From DAORIO01 sp035438585 (GTDB lineage Bacteria; Patescibacteriota; Minisyncoccia; Phycocordibacterales; UBA9973), in contig DAORIO010000007.1 in assembly GCA_035438585.1 (NCBI GenBank), positions 1 to 22,127 of the forward strand: a stretch of DNA of 22,127 nt. The letters run 5' to 3'. Shown here piece by piece: positions 6,530 through 14,521 of the stretch. Position 1 is the first letter of the stretch; each line of letters opens with the position of its first letter. The translations under genes were made by a program, and so were the position numbers. A model generated the notes under the pieces. The model had not been told where the DNA came from. It did not search any database and worked only from the letters and a program-made list of their open reading frames with translations.

Positions 6530-7825
6530 TTACATATAACCCCAATCTTTTAGTTTTTGCATATCGCGATCAATAAATCTTTGACCGATATCATTTCTAT
6601 AAATCATTTTTGGAATTACTATTTTGTTTATTATTTTATAGACTTCTTCTCTTGCTTTTTCAATTGTTTCTCTTATTTCAGTTACATACAAAATGTAGCC
6701 TCTTTCATCTGAAATATAAAAACTTTCTTTTTTATCTACGTGTTCGGATATTTCCTCGAAATGAATATGAGAAAATTCTTCTTTAGTTATATTGTCAAAA
6801 AAGACACTAACACCAAAATGATTTTCAATAGCTTTTTTTGTGTAAGGGAAGGGTGGTACGGCCAAAAGTACAACAATACCAAAACCTTTTTTCCATTTAA
6901 AATCAACTTCATCACCTTTAGCTATTTTGTATAAGAGTTCGCCCCATGAAGATTTGTGGATTTCTGTGTGCAAGTGAATAATAGGGGATCCAAATCTTGG
7001 AGTTGCTTCAAGTGGAAATGCTCCATTTTCGTTTACGATACAATTTATTTCAAAGTCACCTCTAAAGTTTATTTTTTGAAGATAAGGCTTCATTGGTGCT
7101 AAAATTTCTTTGTAAAGTTTATTGTCTTCTTTGTCGTCATACCAAGCGATGGTACCCATCTCACTTGTTGTCGGACCAATATCTCCGGGAAAGAATTTTT
7201 TATGTTCAATATTGTATTCAATTGGCCCAATCCATTCACTTCCGTTAAAGTATCTTCCTACACCTATTTCAACTCCAACTATTTTTTCTTGCAAGGTTAT
7301 ATGCTCGCGTTTCATCTTGGGATTAATCATGTAATTCTTGAGTAAGGAAATTACATCTCGTCCATCGTCAAAATGGCCAACATAATTAATACCTTTTGAG
7401 GCGTGACCATTTTGTTTTACCACCCAGGCTCGCGGATTTTTTTGAATGAATTCAATAGCTTCAATCACGTTCTTAAAATTTTTAGTTTCTTTTGTTTTTA
7501 TGCCGTGTTGATTGAATATTTGCTGAGCAAATTCTCTGTCTTCTTCAAGTTTATCGCCCCCATTTGAACCACCAAAGACTGTATATCCTTTTTTTCTTAA
7601 ACTATCTTGTATTTTACCCCAACCTATATCATCAAATACAATTAAACCATCTTTTCCAACCCAAGCGAGTTCTTTTTTCCAGTTTTTTGTTTGAACAACA
7701 ATATAATCCAAGTTTTGTCTTCGGGCTTTTTCGTGCACATATAATTTTACATCATGGCCTTCATTTACTAATACTCGGGCAATGTTTCCAGCAATTAAAT
7801 CGTTTGAAACGAAAAGAATTTTCAT
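6530..7825 (-). CDS. PurD-like ATP-grasp ligase (431 aa)
   Basis: Homologous to phosphoribosylamine-glycine ligase (PurD), an ATP-grasp enzyme that forms an amide bond via an acyl-phosphate. Visible matches include GGSNGGDKLEEDREFAQQIFNQHGI (for GP...A.LE.SK.FAK.F...H.IPT), WVVKQNGHASKGI (ATP-grasp), QEKIVGVEIGVGRYF, DIGPTTSEMGT and FPLEATPRFGSPIIH (for EFN.RFGDPE). The N-terminus MKILFVSNDLIAGNIARVL lacks the usual GxGGREHAL motif, and RFGDPE has become RFGSPI. No other purine genes are present. A related ligase with another amine or acid is therefore quite possible. The ATG at 7825 is preferred to an in-frame TTG 6 nt upstream. Confidence 0.8.
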   Translation of the reverse strand: MKILFVSNDLIAGNIARVLVNEGHDVKLYVHEKARRQNLDYIVVQTKNWKKELAWVGKDGLIVFDDIGWGKIQDSLRKKGYTVFGGSNGGDKLEEDREFAQQIFNQHGIKTKETKNFKNVIEAIEFIQKNPRAWVVKQNGHASKGINYVGHFDDGRDVISLLKNYMINPKMKREHITLQEKIVGVEIGVGRYFNGSEWIGPIEYNIEHKKFFPGDIGPTTSEMGTIAWYDDKEDNKLYKEILAPMKPYLQKINFRGDFEINCIVNENGAFPLEATPRFGSPIIHLHTEIHKSSWGELLYKIAKGDEVDFKWKKGFGIVVLLAVPPFPYTKKAIENHFGVSVFFDNITKEEFSHIHFEEISEHVDKKESFYISDERGYILYVTEIRETIEKAREEVYKIINKIVIPKMIYRNDIGQRFIDRDMQKLKDWGYM

Positions 7826-7832
7826 GTACAAT
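7804..7832 (+). promoter_or_regulatory. Promoter of the membrane peptide/histidine kinase operon
   Basis: TTGAAA (7804-7809), a 17 bp spacer and TACAAT (7827-7832) end 8 nt before the ATG at 7841. The -35 lies inside the start of the opposing PurD-like gene. The predicted leader is only about 2 nt. Confidence 0.65.
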
Positions 7833-7834
7833 TA

Positions 7835-7862
7835 ATACTAATGAATAATGGAAAAAAAGCAA
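7835..7862 (-). promoter_or_regulatory. Promoter of the PurD-like gene
   Basis: On the minus strand, TTGCTT (7862-7857), a 16 bp spacer and TAGTAT (7840-7835) end 9 nt before the ATG at 7825. The -10 boxes of this and the divergent promoter lie within 14 bp of each other. The -35 lies inside the 44-aa peptide gene. Confidence 0.5.
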
Positions 7863-7975
7863 TTCCTTTTATATCCTTACTTCTTTTAATAACAATTGTG
7901 GTTATTTCTTACACTTTTTATAAAACTGTAATTTTAGATGATTACAATTCTTTTAATTCGTTAGTTGAAGAATAA
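7841..7975 (+). CDS. Small single-pass membrane peptide (44 aa), upstream of a histidine kinase
   Basis: A short open frame, MNNGKKAIPFISLLLLITI then VVISYTFYKTVILDDYN to LVEE. The N-terminus is basic (KK) and is followed by one hydrophobic helix at about residues 8-27. The C-terminal tail (about 28-44) is acidic. By the positive-inside rule the tail should face out. It has a good promoter (TTGAAA-17-TACAAT) directly in front. Its stop is 15 bp before the histidine kinase start, with no terminator, so the two should be co-transcribed. No family is recognised. It may be an accessory or sensing subunit of the kinase, or a leader peptide; both are inference. Confidence 0.6.
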   Translation: MNNGKKAIPFISLLLLITIVVISYTFYKTVILDDYNSFNSLVEE

Positions 7976-7990
7976 ATTTAAAATAATAGC

Positions 7991-9703
7991 ATGGAAGACA
8001 CTCTTTTAAATCCTAATATTTTATCTTGCTCTGATTCAATACCTAGTTTTTTGGGTATTTTTGACCCATCAATTGCACCAGCACTTTTGTACTATGCATA
8101 TATTCCAATAGTTATAGTTTCTTTGGTTTTCGGGTTAATAATTTTTTTAAGAGACAGAAAATCAATTCTCTCTAGATTGTTTGCTGGCATAACTGTTGCT
8201 TTTTCTCTTTGGGTTTTAAATATTATTATTCAATGGATTACTACTCCAAATTCTATAATTTATTTTGCTTGGCAGTTGACCGCAATTTTAGAGGTCTCAA
8301 TGTTTTTGTTAGCAATTTATTTTGTAGATGTTTTTATATCTCACAAAGACATATCTACTAACAAAAAAATTCTATTAGCTACAATTTATTTAATTGCACT
8401 TATTTTAACTCCAACAATTTTAAATATTTCTTCATATGACTTAACTTGGTGTGAGGGAACAATTGGATCTCTTTGGTATGCAATTTACGCCTTTGAAGTT
8501 ACTTCACTGTTATGGATTGCAAGTATTGGATTTAATTACTACAAAGAACATAAAAATTCAATAAATGGTTTAAATTTTTCACGTCAAAATAAATTAGTAA
8601 CGATTGGGACAATTGCATTTTTATTTTTATTTTCTGGGAGTAATATTTATGGAGAAATAACTCAAAATTATACAGTTAATCTTATTGGTCCAATCGGAAT
8701 GGTTGTATTTTTGGGTCTAATTGCGTATCTGTTGTCAAAATATAAGAGTTTTGGAAGTACAAAAATAATAGGCGTCCAGATGCTTGTTTATGCTTTGTGG
8801 ATTTTAGTATTTTCTCTTGTTTTTATTAATAGCATTGATTTGATTCACATAGTTGTAGGAATTACTTTTATTTTGCTAATTATCTTGGGTGTTGGGCTAA
8901 TTAGGTCTGTTAAAAAAGAGATTGAACAACGAGAAAAACTAGAAAGACTTACTTTTCAATTATCGGACGCAAATGAAAAATTGAAAGATTTGGATAAATC
9001 AAAAACTGAATTTTTGTCTTTGGCGTCACATCAGCTTCGAAGCCCGCTTACTGCTATCAAGGGATATTCTTCAATGTTGCTTGAGGGTTCTTACGACACT
9101 ATTACAGAGAAAAATAAAATGCCGATTGATAGAATTTTCCAATCTGCTAATAACCTAACTCTAATTGTCGAAGATCTTTTGAGTGTTACAAAAATTGAAC
9201 AAGGGGGAATGCAGTATGAATTTACAGGAATTGATTTGGCAAAAATTGCAAAAACTCTTGTCGATGAGCAATTTGTTAATGCAAAAAATAGAGGGCTTGA
9301 GCTTGTATTTGAAAATAAAATAGGGACAGCGATTGTTAGAGCAGATGCAACAAAGATAAGACAAGTGTTGCTTAATTTTGTAGATAACGCTATTAAATAC
9401 ACTCAAAAGGGAAGTGTGAAAGTTACAGTTGAGGCAATAGATAAAGGTAAGGTTAGATTTTCTGTAAAAGATAGTGGTGTTGGTATGAGCGAAGAAACGA
9501 AGCATAATCTATTTGAGAAATTCAAGCGTGGGGAAGAGGGTTCTAGAATAAATTCAGGTGGGTCTGGACTTGGGCTTTATTTGGCAAAGGAAATTGTTGG
9601 AGCACACGCGGGAGAGATTCGTGTGGAATCAGAAGGTGTTGGAAAAGGTTCAACTTTTATAGTAGATCTTCCGCTCAAGAATAGAGAAAATAACATAGAA
9701 TAA
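7991..9703 (+). CDS. Sensor histidine kinase with multi-pass membrane N-terminus (570 aa)
   Basis: Two-component sensor kinase. Residues about 29-304 form eight to nine hydrophobic segments, resembling the N-terminal 7TM region found on some bacterial kinases. A short coiled segment (305-335) follows. The HisKA domain carries the phospho-acceptor His347 in SLASHQLRSPLTAIKGY. The HATPase domain shows an N-box (LLNFVDNAIKYT, Asn466), G1 (DSGVGM, 494-499) and G2 (GGSGLGLYLAKEIV, 523-536), ending GSTFIVDLPL. All catalytic motifs are intact. No response regulator is adjacent, so its partner is encoded elsewhere. The ligand is unknown. The 44-aa membrane peptide is directly upstream in the same operon. 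The start ATG has no ribosome-binding site. Confidence 0.93.
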   Translation: MEDTLLNPNILSCSDSIPSFLGIFDPSIAPALLYYAYIPIVIVSLVFGLIIFLRDRKSILSRLFAGITVAFSLWVLNIIIQWITTPNSIIYFAWQLTAILEVSMFLLAIYFVDVFISHKDISTNKKILLATIYLIALILTPTILNISSYDLTWCEGTIGSLWYAIYAFEVTSLLWIASIGFNYYKEHKNSINGLNFSRQNKLVTIGTIAFLFLFSGSNIYGEITQNYTVNLIGPIGMVVFLGLIAYLLSKYKSFGSTKIIGVQMLVYALWILVFSLVFINSIDLIHIVVGITFILLIILGVGLIRSVKKEIEQREKLERLTFQLSDANEKLKDLDKSKTEFLSLASHQLRSPLTAIKGYSSMLLEGSYDTITEKNKMPIDRIFQSANNLTLIVEDLLSVTKIEQGGMQYEFTGIDLAKIAKTLVDEQFVNAKNRGLELVFENKIGTAIVRADATKIRQVLLNFVDNAIKYTQKGSVKVTVEAIDKGKVRFSVKDSGVGMSEETKHNLFEKFKRGEEGSRINSGGSGLGLYLAKEIVGAHAGEIRVESEGVGKGSTFIVDLPLKNRENNIE

Positions 9704-9738
9704 AAAAAGCCCCATTAATATTTTATAGGGCTTTTTTT
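9702..9738. terminator. Bidirectional terminator between the kinase and cysS
   Basis: AAAAAAAGCCC (9702-9712) pairs with GGGCTTTTTTT (9728-9738) around an AT-rich 15-nt loop. The A and T tracts allow termination in both directions. The kinase stop codon overlaps its left end. Confidence 0.8.
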
Positions 9739-9744
9739 ATTACG

Positions 9745-11157
9745 CTATCGATTTGAAAATTCTTTGGGTACGAGTATTATTCCTTCTGGTTTGTCTTCGA
9801 TAATAAAACCAAGATCTAATATTTTTTCTCGAAGTTCGTCACTTTTTGCAAAATCTTTTTCATCCCGAGCTTTTTTCCTTTCTTCTAAAATATTTTCTAT
9901 TTCTTTATTTTCAGAATATTTTATATTTTCAAAACCAAGTCCTAAGTATTTATCCATTTCAAGTATTGTAGCTATTTTGTCTTTTGGTTCTAGGTTTTCA
10001 TGGATAACAGATATAAAAATTGAAATTGATTTTGGTAAATTCAAGTCATCGTTTATTGAATTTTTAAAATCTGTTATTAATTCGCTATTTAATTCGCCAA
10101 TTTTACCTTTTTCTTTCAAGAGGTAGTTGAAAAAACTAACACGTATTCTGTTTAGAGATTTTTCCGCACTTTCGAGGCCTTCCCATGTAAAATTTAATGG
10201 TGTGCGATAGTTGGCACCGTAAAAAAACATTTTGAGTGCTAGAGGGTCAATGCCTTTTTCAATTAAGTCATATACATTGTATGCATTTCCTAAACTTTTT
10301 CCCATTCGCCCACCGTCTACTTGCAAAAATGCTCCATGAATCCAAGTTTTAACAAAAGGCGAGTGACCTGTTGCGCCTTGAGATTGGGCGATTTCGTTCG
10401 GGTGGTGAGTGCTTTTCAAATCTTCTCCTCCTACGTGAATGTCGAATTGTTCTCCGAGGTATTTCATAGACATTGCTGAACATTCTATGTGCCAACCAGG
10501 AAAACCAAGACCCCAAGGTGATTCCCACTCCATATCTCGCACTCCTGGTTTATCTGAAAACTTCCAAAGAGCAAAGTCTCGCGGGTTTTTCTTTTCATTA
10601 TTTATTTCAACACGTGCACCTTCGCGAATTTCGTCTAGATTTGAAAGTTCGCCATATTTAAAACCTTTAGCTTCATAAGCTAAAGTATCAAAATATATTC
10701 CGTCACTTATTTTGTAGGCTAGGCCTTCTTTTTCAAGTTTCTGAACTAATTCAATTTGTTCTTTTATATGCTCTGTCGCCTTAGAAAATATTTCTGGTTT
10801 GGTTAGATTTAGTTTTTCAAAACCAAATAAAAATCTTTCAGTATATTTTTCGGCTACTTTCCAAGCATTTAAACCTTCAGCTTTTTTTGCCTTTTCCATT
10901 CTGTCTTCTCCTGTGTCTGCGTCTCCGGAATTGTCTCCTGTAAGGTGTCCAACGTCAGTTATGTTCATTATATATTTAACATCAATCCCGTCTTGCTTGA
11001 GGGTTCGTACCACTAAATCACCAAGAACATAGGTTCTCCAGTTTCCAATTGTGACATCGCTGTAGACAGTCGGGCCACAAGTATAAACGCCACTTTTGTG
11101 AGGGGCTAAATATTCGTCCTTTTTTTGAGTTCTTGTGTTGAAAAATTTTACAGCCAT
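9745..11157 (-). CDS. cysS: Cysteinyl-tRNA synthetase
   Basis: Class I synthetase charging tRNA-Cys, 470 aa. Zinc ligands are visible as Cys27 (YTCGPTVYSD), Cys226 (WHIECSAMS), His251/His252 and Glu255 (HHPNE). Family hallmarks such as NITDVGHLTGD, ADTGEDRM and FPGWHIECSAMSMKYLG are clear. Both ATP-binding signatures are degenerate: HIGH is T36-I-G-N (usually HIGH/HIGN) and KMSKS is R284-M-G-K-S. Divergent CysRS of this kind is familiar from CPR genomes. The ATG overlaps the last 10 bases of corA, so it is translationally coupled to corA and relies on the corA promoter. Confidence 0.96.
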   Translation of the reverse strand: MAVKFFNTRTQKKDEYLAPHKSGVYTCGPTVYSDVTIGNWRTYVLGDLVVRTLKQDGIDVKYIMNITDVGHLTGDNSGDADTGEDRMEKAKKAEGLNAWKVAEKYTERFLFGFEKLNLTKPEIFSKATEHIKEQIELVQKLEKEGLAYKISDGIYFDTLAYEAKGFKYGELSNLDEIREGARVEINNEKKNPRDFALWKFSDKPGVRDMEWESPWGLGFPGWHIECSAMSMKYLGEQFDIHVGGEDLKSTHHPNEIAQSQGATGHSPFVKTWIHGAFLQVDGGRMGKSLGNAYNVYDLIEKGIDPLALKMFFYGANYRTPLNFTWEGLESAEKSLNRIRVSFFNYLLKEKGKIGELNSELITDFKNSINDDLNLPKSISIFISVIHENLEPKDKIATILEMDKYLGLGFENIKYSENKEIENILEERKKARDEKDFAKSDELREKILDLGFIIEDKPEGIILVPKEFSNR

Positions 11158-12059
11158 TTTTTATTTTTAAAATATAGAGACATAATTATTGCGACTGAAA
11201 GCATGGCGCCAATTACAAACAAAAATTCTTTAGTATTTTCGATAAAAGAAACTTCTGTATTCATCCCAAAAATTCCAGAAATTAAAGTCAGAGGAAGCAT
11301 TATAAAAGAAAGAATGGTTAGTCTTTTTATTGTAGCGTTTGTTTTTGTTGTTAAAAGTGAATCGTTTGTCATGTGGAGATCTTCTAAGATTTCCTTGTGA
11401 CCAGAGAGCATATTATCTATTTTGTTATATTCACTAATAAGTAAATTTATTTTGTTGGAAAAATCTTCATTAAATATTTCTTTTGAAGAGTTTTCTAATG
11501 ATAGAAGTATGTCTTTGTGGAAACGAAGAGATTGCTTGAAATCAAGAAGTGTTCTTTTTGAGCTAGAAATAGACCTTACCGCATTGTCTTCTTGCTCATC
11601 AAATATTTCTTTTTCTATTCTTAGTAAATTTTTATTGAAATCTAGGAGTCTGTTGTTTATTCTTTTGTAAAATATTTTTAAGAATTCGTAAAACAATGAT
11701 CCGCCGTCTCTTGGGGAATCTTTTGCTTTTTCTTTTAGTGTTTGCTGTAAAAAATTATGAAATTCTGTTGACGTATTTATTTTTGAGTAATGAATGGTTA
11801 TTAGATAGTTTTTGTGCACTAAAAAATCTACTTCAATTTCTTGAGCTTTGTCTCTTGATGACCCTGGGTAAGGAAAGTGTAATACTAAATAAAAACCATT
11901 TTCGTATGTTTGAACTTTGGAGCGTAACGTCTTTGGTAAAAGTTCAGATTTTATTTTTTCGGGTATATCAAGATCCTCCGAAAGATGTTCTATTTCATCT
12001 TTCGTTGGCGATTCAATATCCAACCAAAAAATATCTCCAATTGAGAATTTGTTTATCAC
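11148..12059 (-). CDS. corA: CorA-family magnesium/cobalt transporter
   Basis: Pentameric divalent-cation channel of the inner membrane, 303 aa. The large cytoplasmic N-terminal domain covers about 1-240. Two C-terminal transmembrane helices carry the hallmark GMN motif (SGIFGMNTEVSF), followed by a short basic tail (YFKNKKWL). The start codon is GTG at 12059 (MINKFSIGD). This is supported by an extended -10, TGT-TATAAT, that ends exactly 6 nt before it, so the transcript would be leaderless with a GTG start. The gene overlaps cysS by 10 bp and is divergent from rplU. The family is clear; whether Mg2+ or another metal is carried is not. Confidence 0.93.
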   Translation of the reverse strand: MINKFSIGDIFWLDIESPTKDEIEHLSEDLDIPEKIKSELLPKTLRSKVQTYENGFYLVLHFPYPGSSRDKAQEIEVDFLVHKNYLITIHYSKINTSTEFHNFLQQTLKEKAKDSPRDGGSLFYEFLKIFYKRINNRLLDFNKNLLRIEKEIFDEQEDNAVRSISSSKRTLLDFKQSLRFHKDILLSLENSSKEIFNEDFSNKINLLISEYNKIDNMLSGHKEILEDLHMTNDSLLTTKTNATIKRLTILSFIMLPLTLISGIFGMNTEVSFIENTKEFLFVIGAMLSVAIIMSLYFKNKKWL

Positions 12060-12065
12060 CCTTAG

Positions 12066-12074
12066 ATTATAACA
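12066..12074 (-). promoter_or_regulatory. Extended -10 promoter of corA-cysS (leaderless)
   Basis: On the minus strand, TGT-TATAAT (12074-12066) ends 6 nt (CTAAGG) before the GTG at 12059. This is a perfect -10 with the TGn extension and leaves no room for a ribosome-binding site. Confidence 0.7.
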
Positions 12075-12095
12075 CCCAAATCAAATTTAAAGCAC

Positions 12096-12123
12096 TTGCA
12101 AAACTGTAGAAATCGTGTAAAAT
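12096..12123 (+). promoter_or_regulatory. Promoter of rplU (leaderless)
   Basis: TTGCAA (12096-12101), a 16 bp spacer and TAAAAT (12118-12123) end 7 nt (CCCTCTT) before the ATG at 12131. It is divergent from the corA promoter. Confidence 0.65.
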
Positions 12124-12130
12124 CCCTCTT

Positions 12131-12466
12131 ATGTCAAAAAAAGCTGAAAAGGAAGTACAAGGAACTGTGGCCGTCGTTAAGACTGGTGGTAAACAGTACA
12201 TAGTATCTTCTGGAGATACACTACTAATCGAAAAACTAGCCGATACAAACGGTAAGGTTGTGTTTGATGAAATTCTATTGGTAAATAATGGTGGAAAAAC
12301 TGAAGTCGGTACTCCTTTTCTAGAAGGGAAGACTGTTGAAGCTGAATTTAAATCAGCTGTTCGTGGTCCAAAACTATTGATTGTTAAATATAAACAAAAA
12401 AGTAGATATCTAAGAAGAACAGGGCACAGACAAAGTCTTTCAAAAGTTAAAATCTCAAAAATCTAA
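12131..12466 (+). CDS. rplU: 50S ribosomal protein L21
   Basis: Large-subunit ribosomal protein, 111 aa. It has the signature VAVVKTGGKQYIVSSGD near the start and KYKQKSRYLRRTGHRQSLSKVKI at the end. It carries about 14 extra N-terminal residues (MSKKAEKEVQGTVA) compared with the usual MYAVIKTGGKQY start. The long start is supported because the -10 box ends 7 nt before this ATG. In many bacteria rpmA (L27) follows directly. Here the next gene is recR on the opposite strand, with only 1 bp between the stops, so rpmA must lie elsewhere or be absent. Confidence 0.97.
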   Translation: MSKKAEKEVQGTVAVVKTGGKQYIVSSGDTLLIEKLADTNGKVVFDEILLVNNGGKTEVGTPFLEGKTVEAEFKSAVRGPKLLIVKYKQKSRYLRRTGHRQSLSKVKISKI

Positions 12467-12467
12467 A

Positions 12468-13076
12468 TTAGGAACGCCCCGAAAGGGCGTTTTTGATTGT
12501 CTCAGGGTCTGAGTATTCTATTTCAAGACCAGACGAAAGACCTCGGCCAAGAGTCGAAACTTTTATATCTAAATTTAAATTATTTATTTCTTTTCTAATT
12601 ACCAAGTCTGTATATTCTCCGTGTGCATGAGCGGGGAAGGCAAGGATTACTTCAATAAGTCCGTCATTTTTATAATTTTTGATTCTCTCAAGCATTTCTG
12701 CGATTCGGACAAATTTTCTCGTTCCGTCATCTGGGATATTTATAAGTCCTCCTAAAATAAAATATCTTCCAGCATAAGACCCACTAGTCTTAATGACTTT
12801 CATGTCTGAGTCACTAGCTACAATTAGAAGAGTCGTTTTATCTATTTTTTCGTTTGAACAAATTTCGCAAATATCATTTCTAGTTGATTCAAAAAATCTA
12901 AAACAACTTTTACAAACTTTTATACTTTTTCCGATATTTTCGATATCAAGACTTAGATTTTTTCTATAACTTTCTCCAGCTGACAATAGAAAATAAACAA
13001 ACCTTTTGGCTTGGCGTTCTCCGATTCCAGGGAAACGAGAAAATTTTTTTTCTAATTCTTCAAAAATTGATCCCAT
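12468..13076 (-). CDS. recR: Recombination protein RecR
   Basis: RecFOR-pathway DNA-repair protein, 202 aa. It has an N-terminal helix-hairpin-helix (FSRFPGIGERQAKRFVYFLL), a four-Cys zinc finger (CKSCFRFFESTRNDICEIC) and a Toprim domain (LLIVASDSDMKVIKTSG...YFILGGLINIPDDG). It closes with the conserved TLGRGLSSGLEIEYSDPETIKNALSGR. All parts are complete. It starts 5 bp after the dnaB stop, so the two form an operon read from the dnaB promoter. There is no Shine-Dalgarno sequence before its ATG. Confidence 0.97.
   Translation of the reverse strand: MGSIFEELEKKFSRFPGIGERQAKRFVYFLLSAGESYRKNLSLDIENIGKSIKVCKSCFRFFESTRNDICEICSNEKIDKTTLLIVASDSDMKVIKTSGSYAGRYFILGGLINIPDDGTRKFVRIAEMLERIKNYKNDGLIEVILAFPAHAHGEYTDLVIRKEINNLNLDIKVSTLGRGLSSGLEIEYSDPETIKNALSGRS
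12473..12495 (+). terminator. Terminator of rplU, inside the 3' end of recR
   Basis: AACGCCC (12473-12479) pairs with GGGCGTT (12485-12491) around CGAAA, followed by TTTT. It lies in the final codons of the convergent recR gene (GRS-stop). Confidence 0.75.
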
Positions 13077-13081
13077 GTTTA

Positions 13082-14515
13082 TTAAAACAAATCGTTACTA
13101 CTATTAGAACTTCCTTGAGGGGCCATTTGATCAAAGCCACCAGTCTTGTCGATTGAAAGAAATGTTGAAGTGTCTGTATCGAAATAAAGATCTACAACTC
13201 CGGTCGGACCATTTCGATGTTTTTCAATCATAATTTTTGCAATGTTTGTTTTTTCATTTTCATCTTTGTATTTGTCTTCTCGGTGAATGAACATAACAAC
13301 GTCAGCATCTTGTTCGATAGAACCTGAATCTCGAAGGTCAGATAGTCTAGGAGCGCCTCCACGTTGCTCTACAGCACGCGAAAGCTGTGATAGGGCAATA
13401 ACTGGGACATCGAGTTCTTTCGCAAGTCCTTTTAGGCCTCGAGAAATTTCAGTTACTTGCATAACCATATTATCAAAGTTTTTACTTGGATTCATGAGCT
13501 GTAGATAGTCCACAACAATAAGCCCCAACTTTCCTTCGCTTTTAAGTCTTCGGGCGGTTGATCGCATACTCATAATTGTGTTCGCCGGCGTGTCGTCTAT
13601 GAAAATCGGCGCTTTTGAAAGTTCGTCGAGCGAATCTCGAATAAGTGAAAAATCATTTTCTGTTAGATTTTTTCCAGTTCGAATACTCCAAGCATTTACA
13701 CGAGAGTGTGCAGAAAGCATACGACTTGCGAGTTGATTTGCACTCATTTCAAGTGAGAAAAAACAAATCGGCACATTGTGATCTACGGCTGCTTTTCTTG
13801 CGATATCAAGTGCCAGAGTTGTTTTACCAACAGATGGACGAGCCGCTAAAATAATAAGGTCTGATTTTTGAAAACCAGCGAGTTTGTTGTCGAGATCATG
13901 AAAACCAGTTGGCACACCACGAATCTCGTCCTTGGTCGCATGAAGTCTTTCTATTTCTTCCCAAGTTTTATAAAGCGTAGTTTTTAAAGCTACAACTTTT
14001 TCTTTATTATTACTATTTTCCGAAATAGAATAAATTTCTTTTTCAGCTTCGTCTAAAATTCTATCAACATCTTCTGTTCCAGAGTTGAACGCAGATATTG
14101 CGATTTTGTCGGCTACTTCAATTAGTTTTCGAATAATATAATTTTTGTAAACTATCTCTGCGTAGTACTTTATGTTTACTGATGCTGGAGCTGCCCCCAA
14201 AATATCACTGATATAAGCGCTTCCTCCGATGTTGTCTAGAGAGTTTTTTTCTTTTAGTTTGTTTGAAACAGAAACCAAATCAATCGGATCTCCTTTGAAA
14301 GATAGATCTATCATTGTCTGATAAATCATTCGATGTTTTTCTGCATAAAAAGATTCTGGAGTTAAAATATCTCCAACATCGAAAAGTGCATTTTGACGTA
14401 ACATAATCGCACCAAGGACCGCGCGTTCAGCGTCTAGGTTTTGAGGAGGGACACGAGTGTCTTTTTTTTGTTGATTATTTTCGGCAGGTTTTTTGAATTG
14501 AGAATTGTTTGCCAT
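13082..14515 (-). CDS. dnaB: Replicative DNA helicase DnaB
   Basis: Hexameric ring helicase of the replication fork, 477 aa. The N-terminal DnaB domain (PPQNLDAERAVLGAIMLRQNAL to about 125) and linker precede a RecA-like motor domain. That domain has Walker A at about 225-232 (ARPSVGKT), Walker B (LIVVDYLQLM), ALSQLSRAVEQR and RLSDLRDSGSIEQDADVVMFIHR. No intein is present. About 20 polar residues at the N-terminus (MANNSQFKKPAENNQQKKD) and a Ser/Asn-rich tail are extra. The ATG at 14515 is confirmed by a promoter whose -10 ends 6 nt before it. It is the first gene of dnaB-recR and is divergent from prs. Confidence 0.98.
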   Translation of the reverse strand: MANNSQFKKPAENNQQKKDTRVPPQNLDAERAVLGAIMLRQNALFDVGDILTPESFYAEKHRMIYQTMIDLSFKGDPIDLVSVSNKLKEKNSLDNIGGSAYISDILGAAPASVNIKYYAEIVYKNYIIRKLIEVADKIAISAFNSGTEDVDRILDEAEKEIYSISENSNNKEKVVALKTTLYKTWEEIERLHATKDEIRGVPTGFHDLDNKLAGFQKSDLIILAARPSVGKTTLALDIARKAAVDHNVPICFFSLEMSANQLASRMLSAHSRVNAWSIRTGKNLTENDFSLIRDSLDELSKAPIFIDDTPANTIMSMRSTARRLKSEGKLGLIVVDYLQLMNPSKNFDNMVMQVTEISRGLKGLAKELDVPVIALSQLSRAVEQRGGAPRLSDLRDSGSIEQDADVVMFIHREDKYKDENEKTNIAKIMIEKHRNGPTGVVDLYFDTDTSTFLSIDKTGGFDQMAPQGSSNSSNDLF

Positions 14516-14521
14516 AGGTTG

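Noticed and set aside
7825..7831. TTG start giving a PurD-like protein two residues longer
   Set aside because: The ATG at 7825 yields the natural MKILFVSND opening and fits the spacing to the -10 box better.
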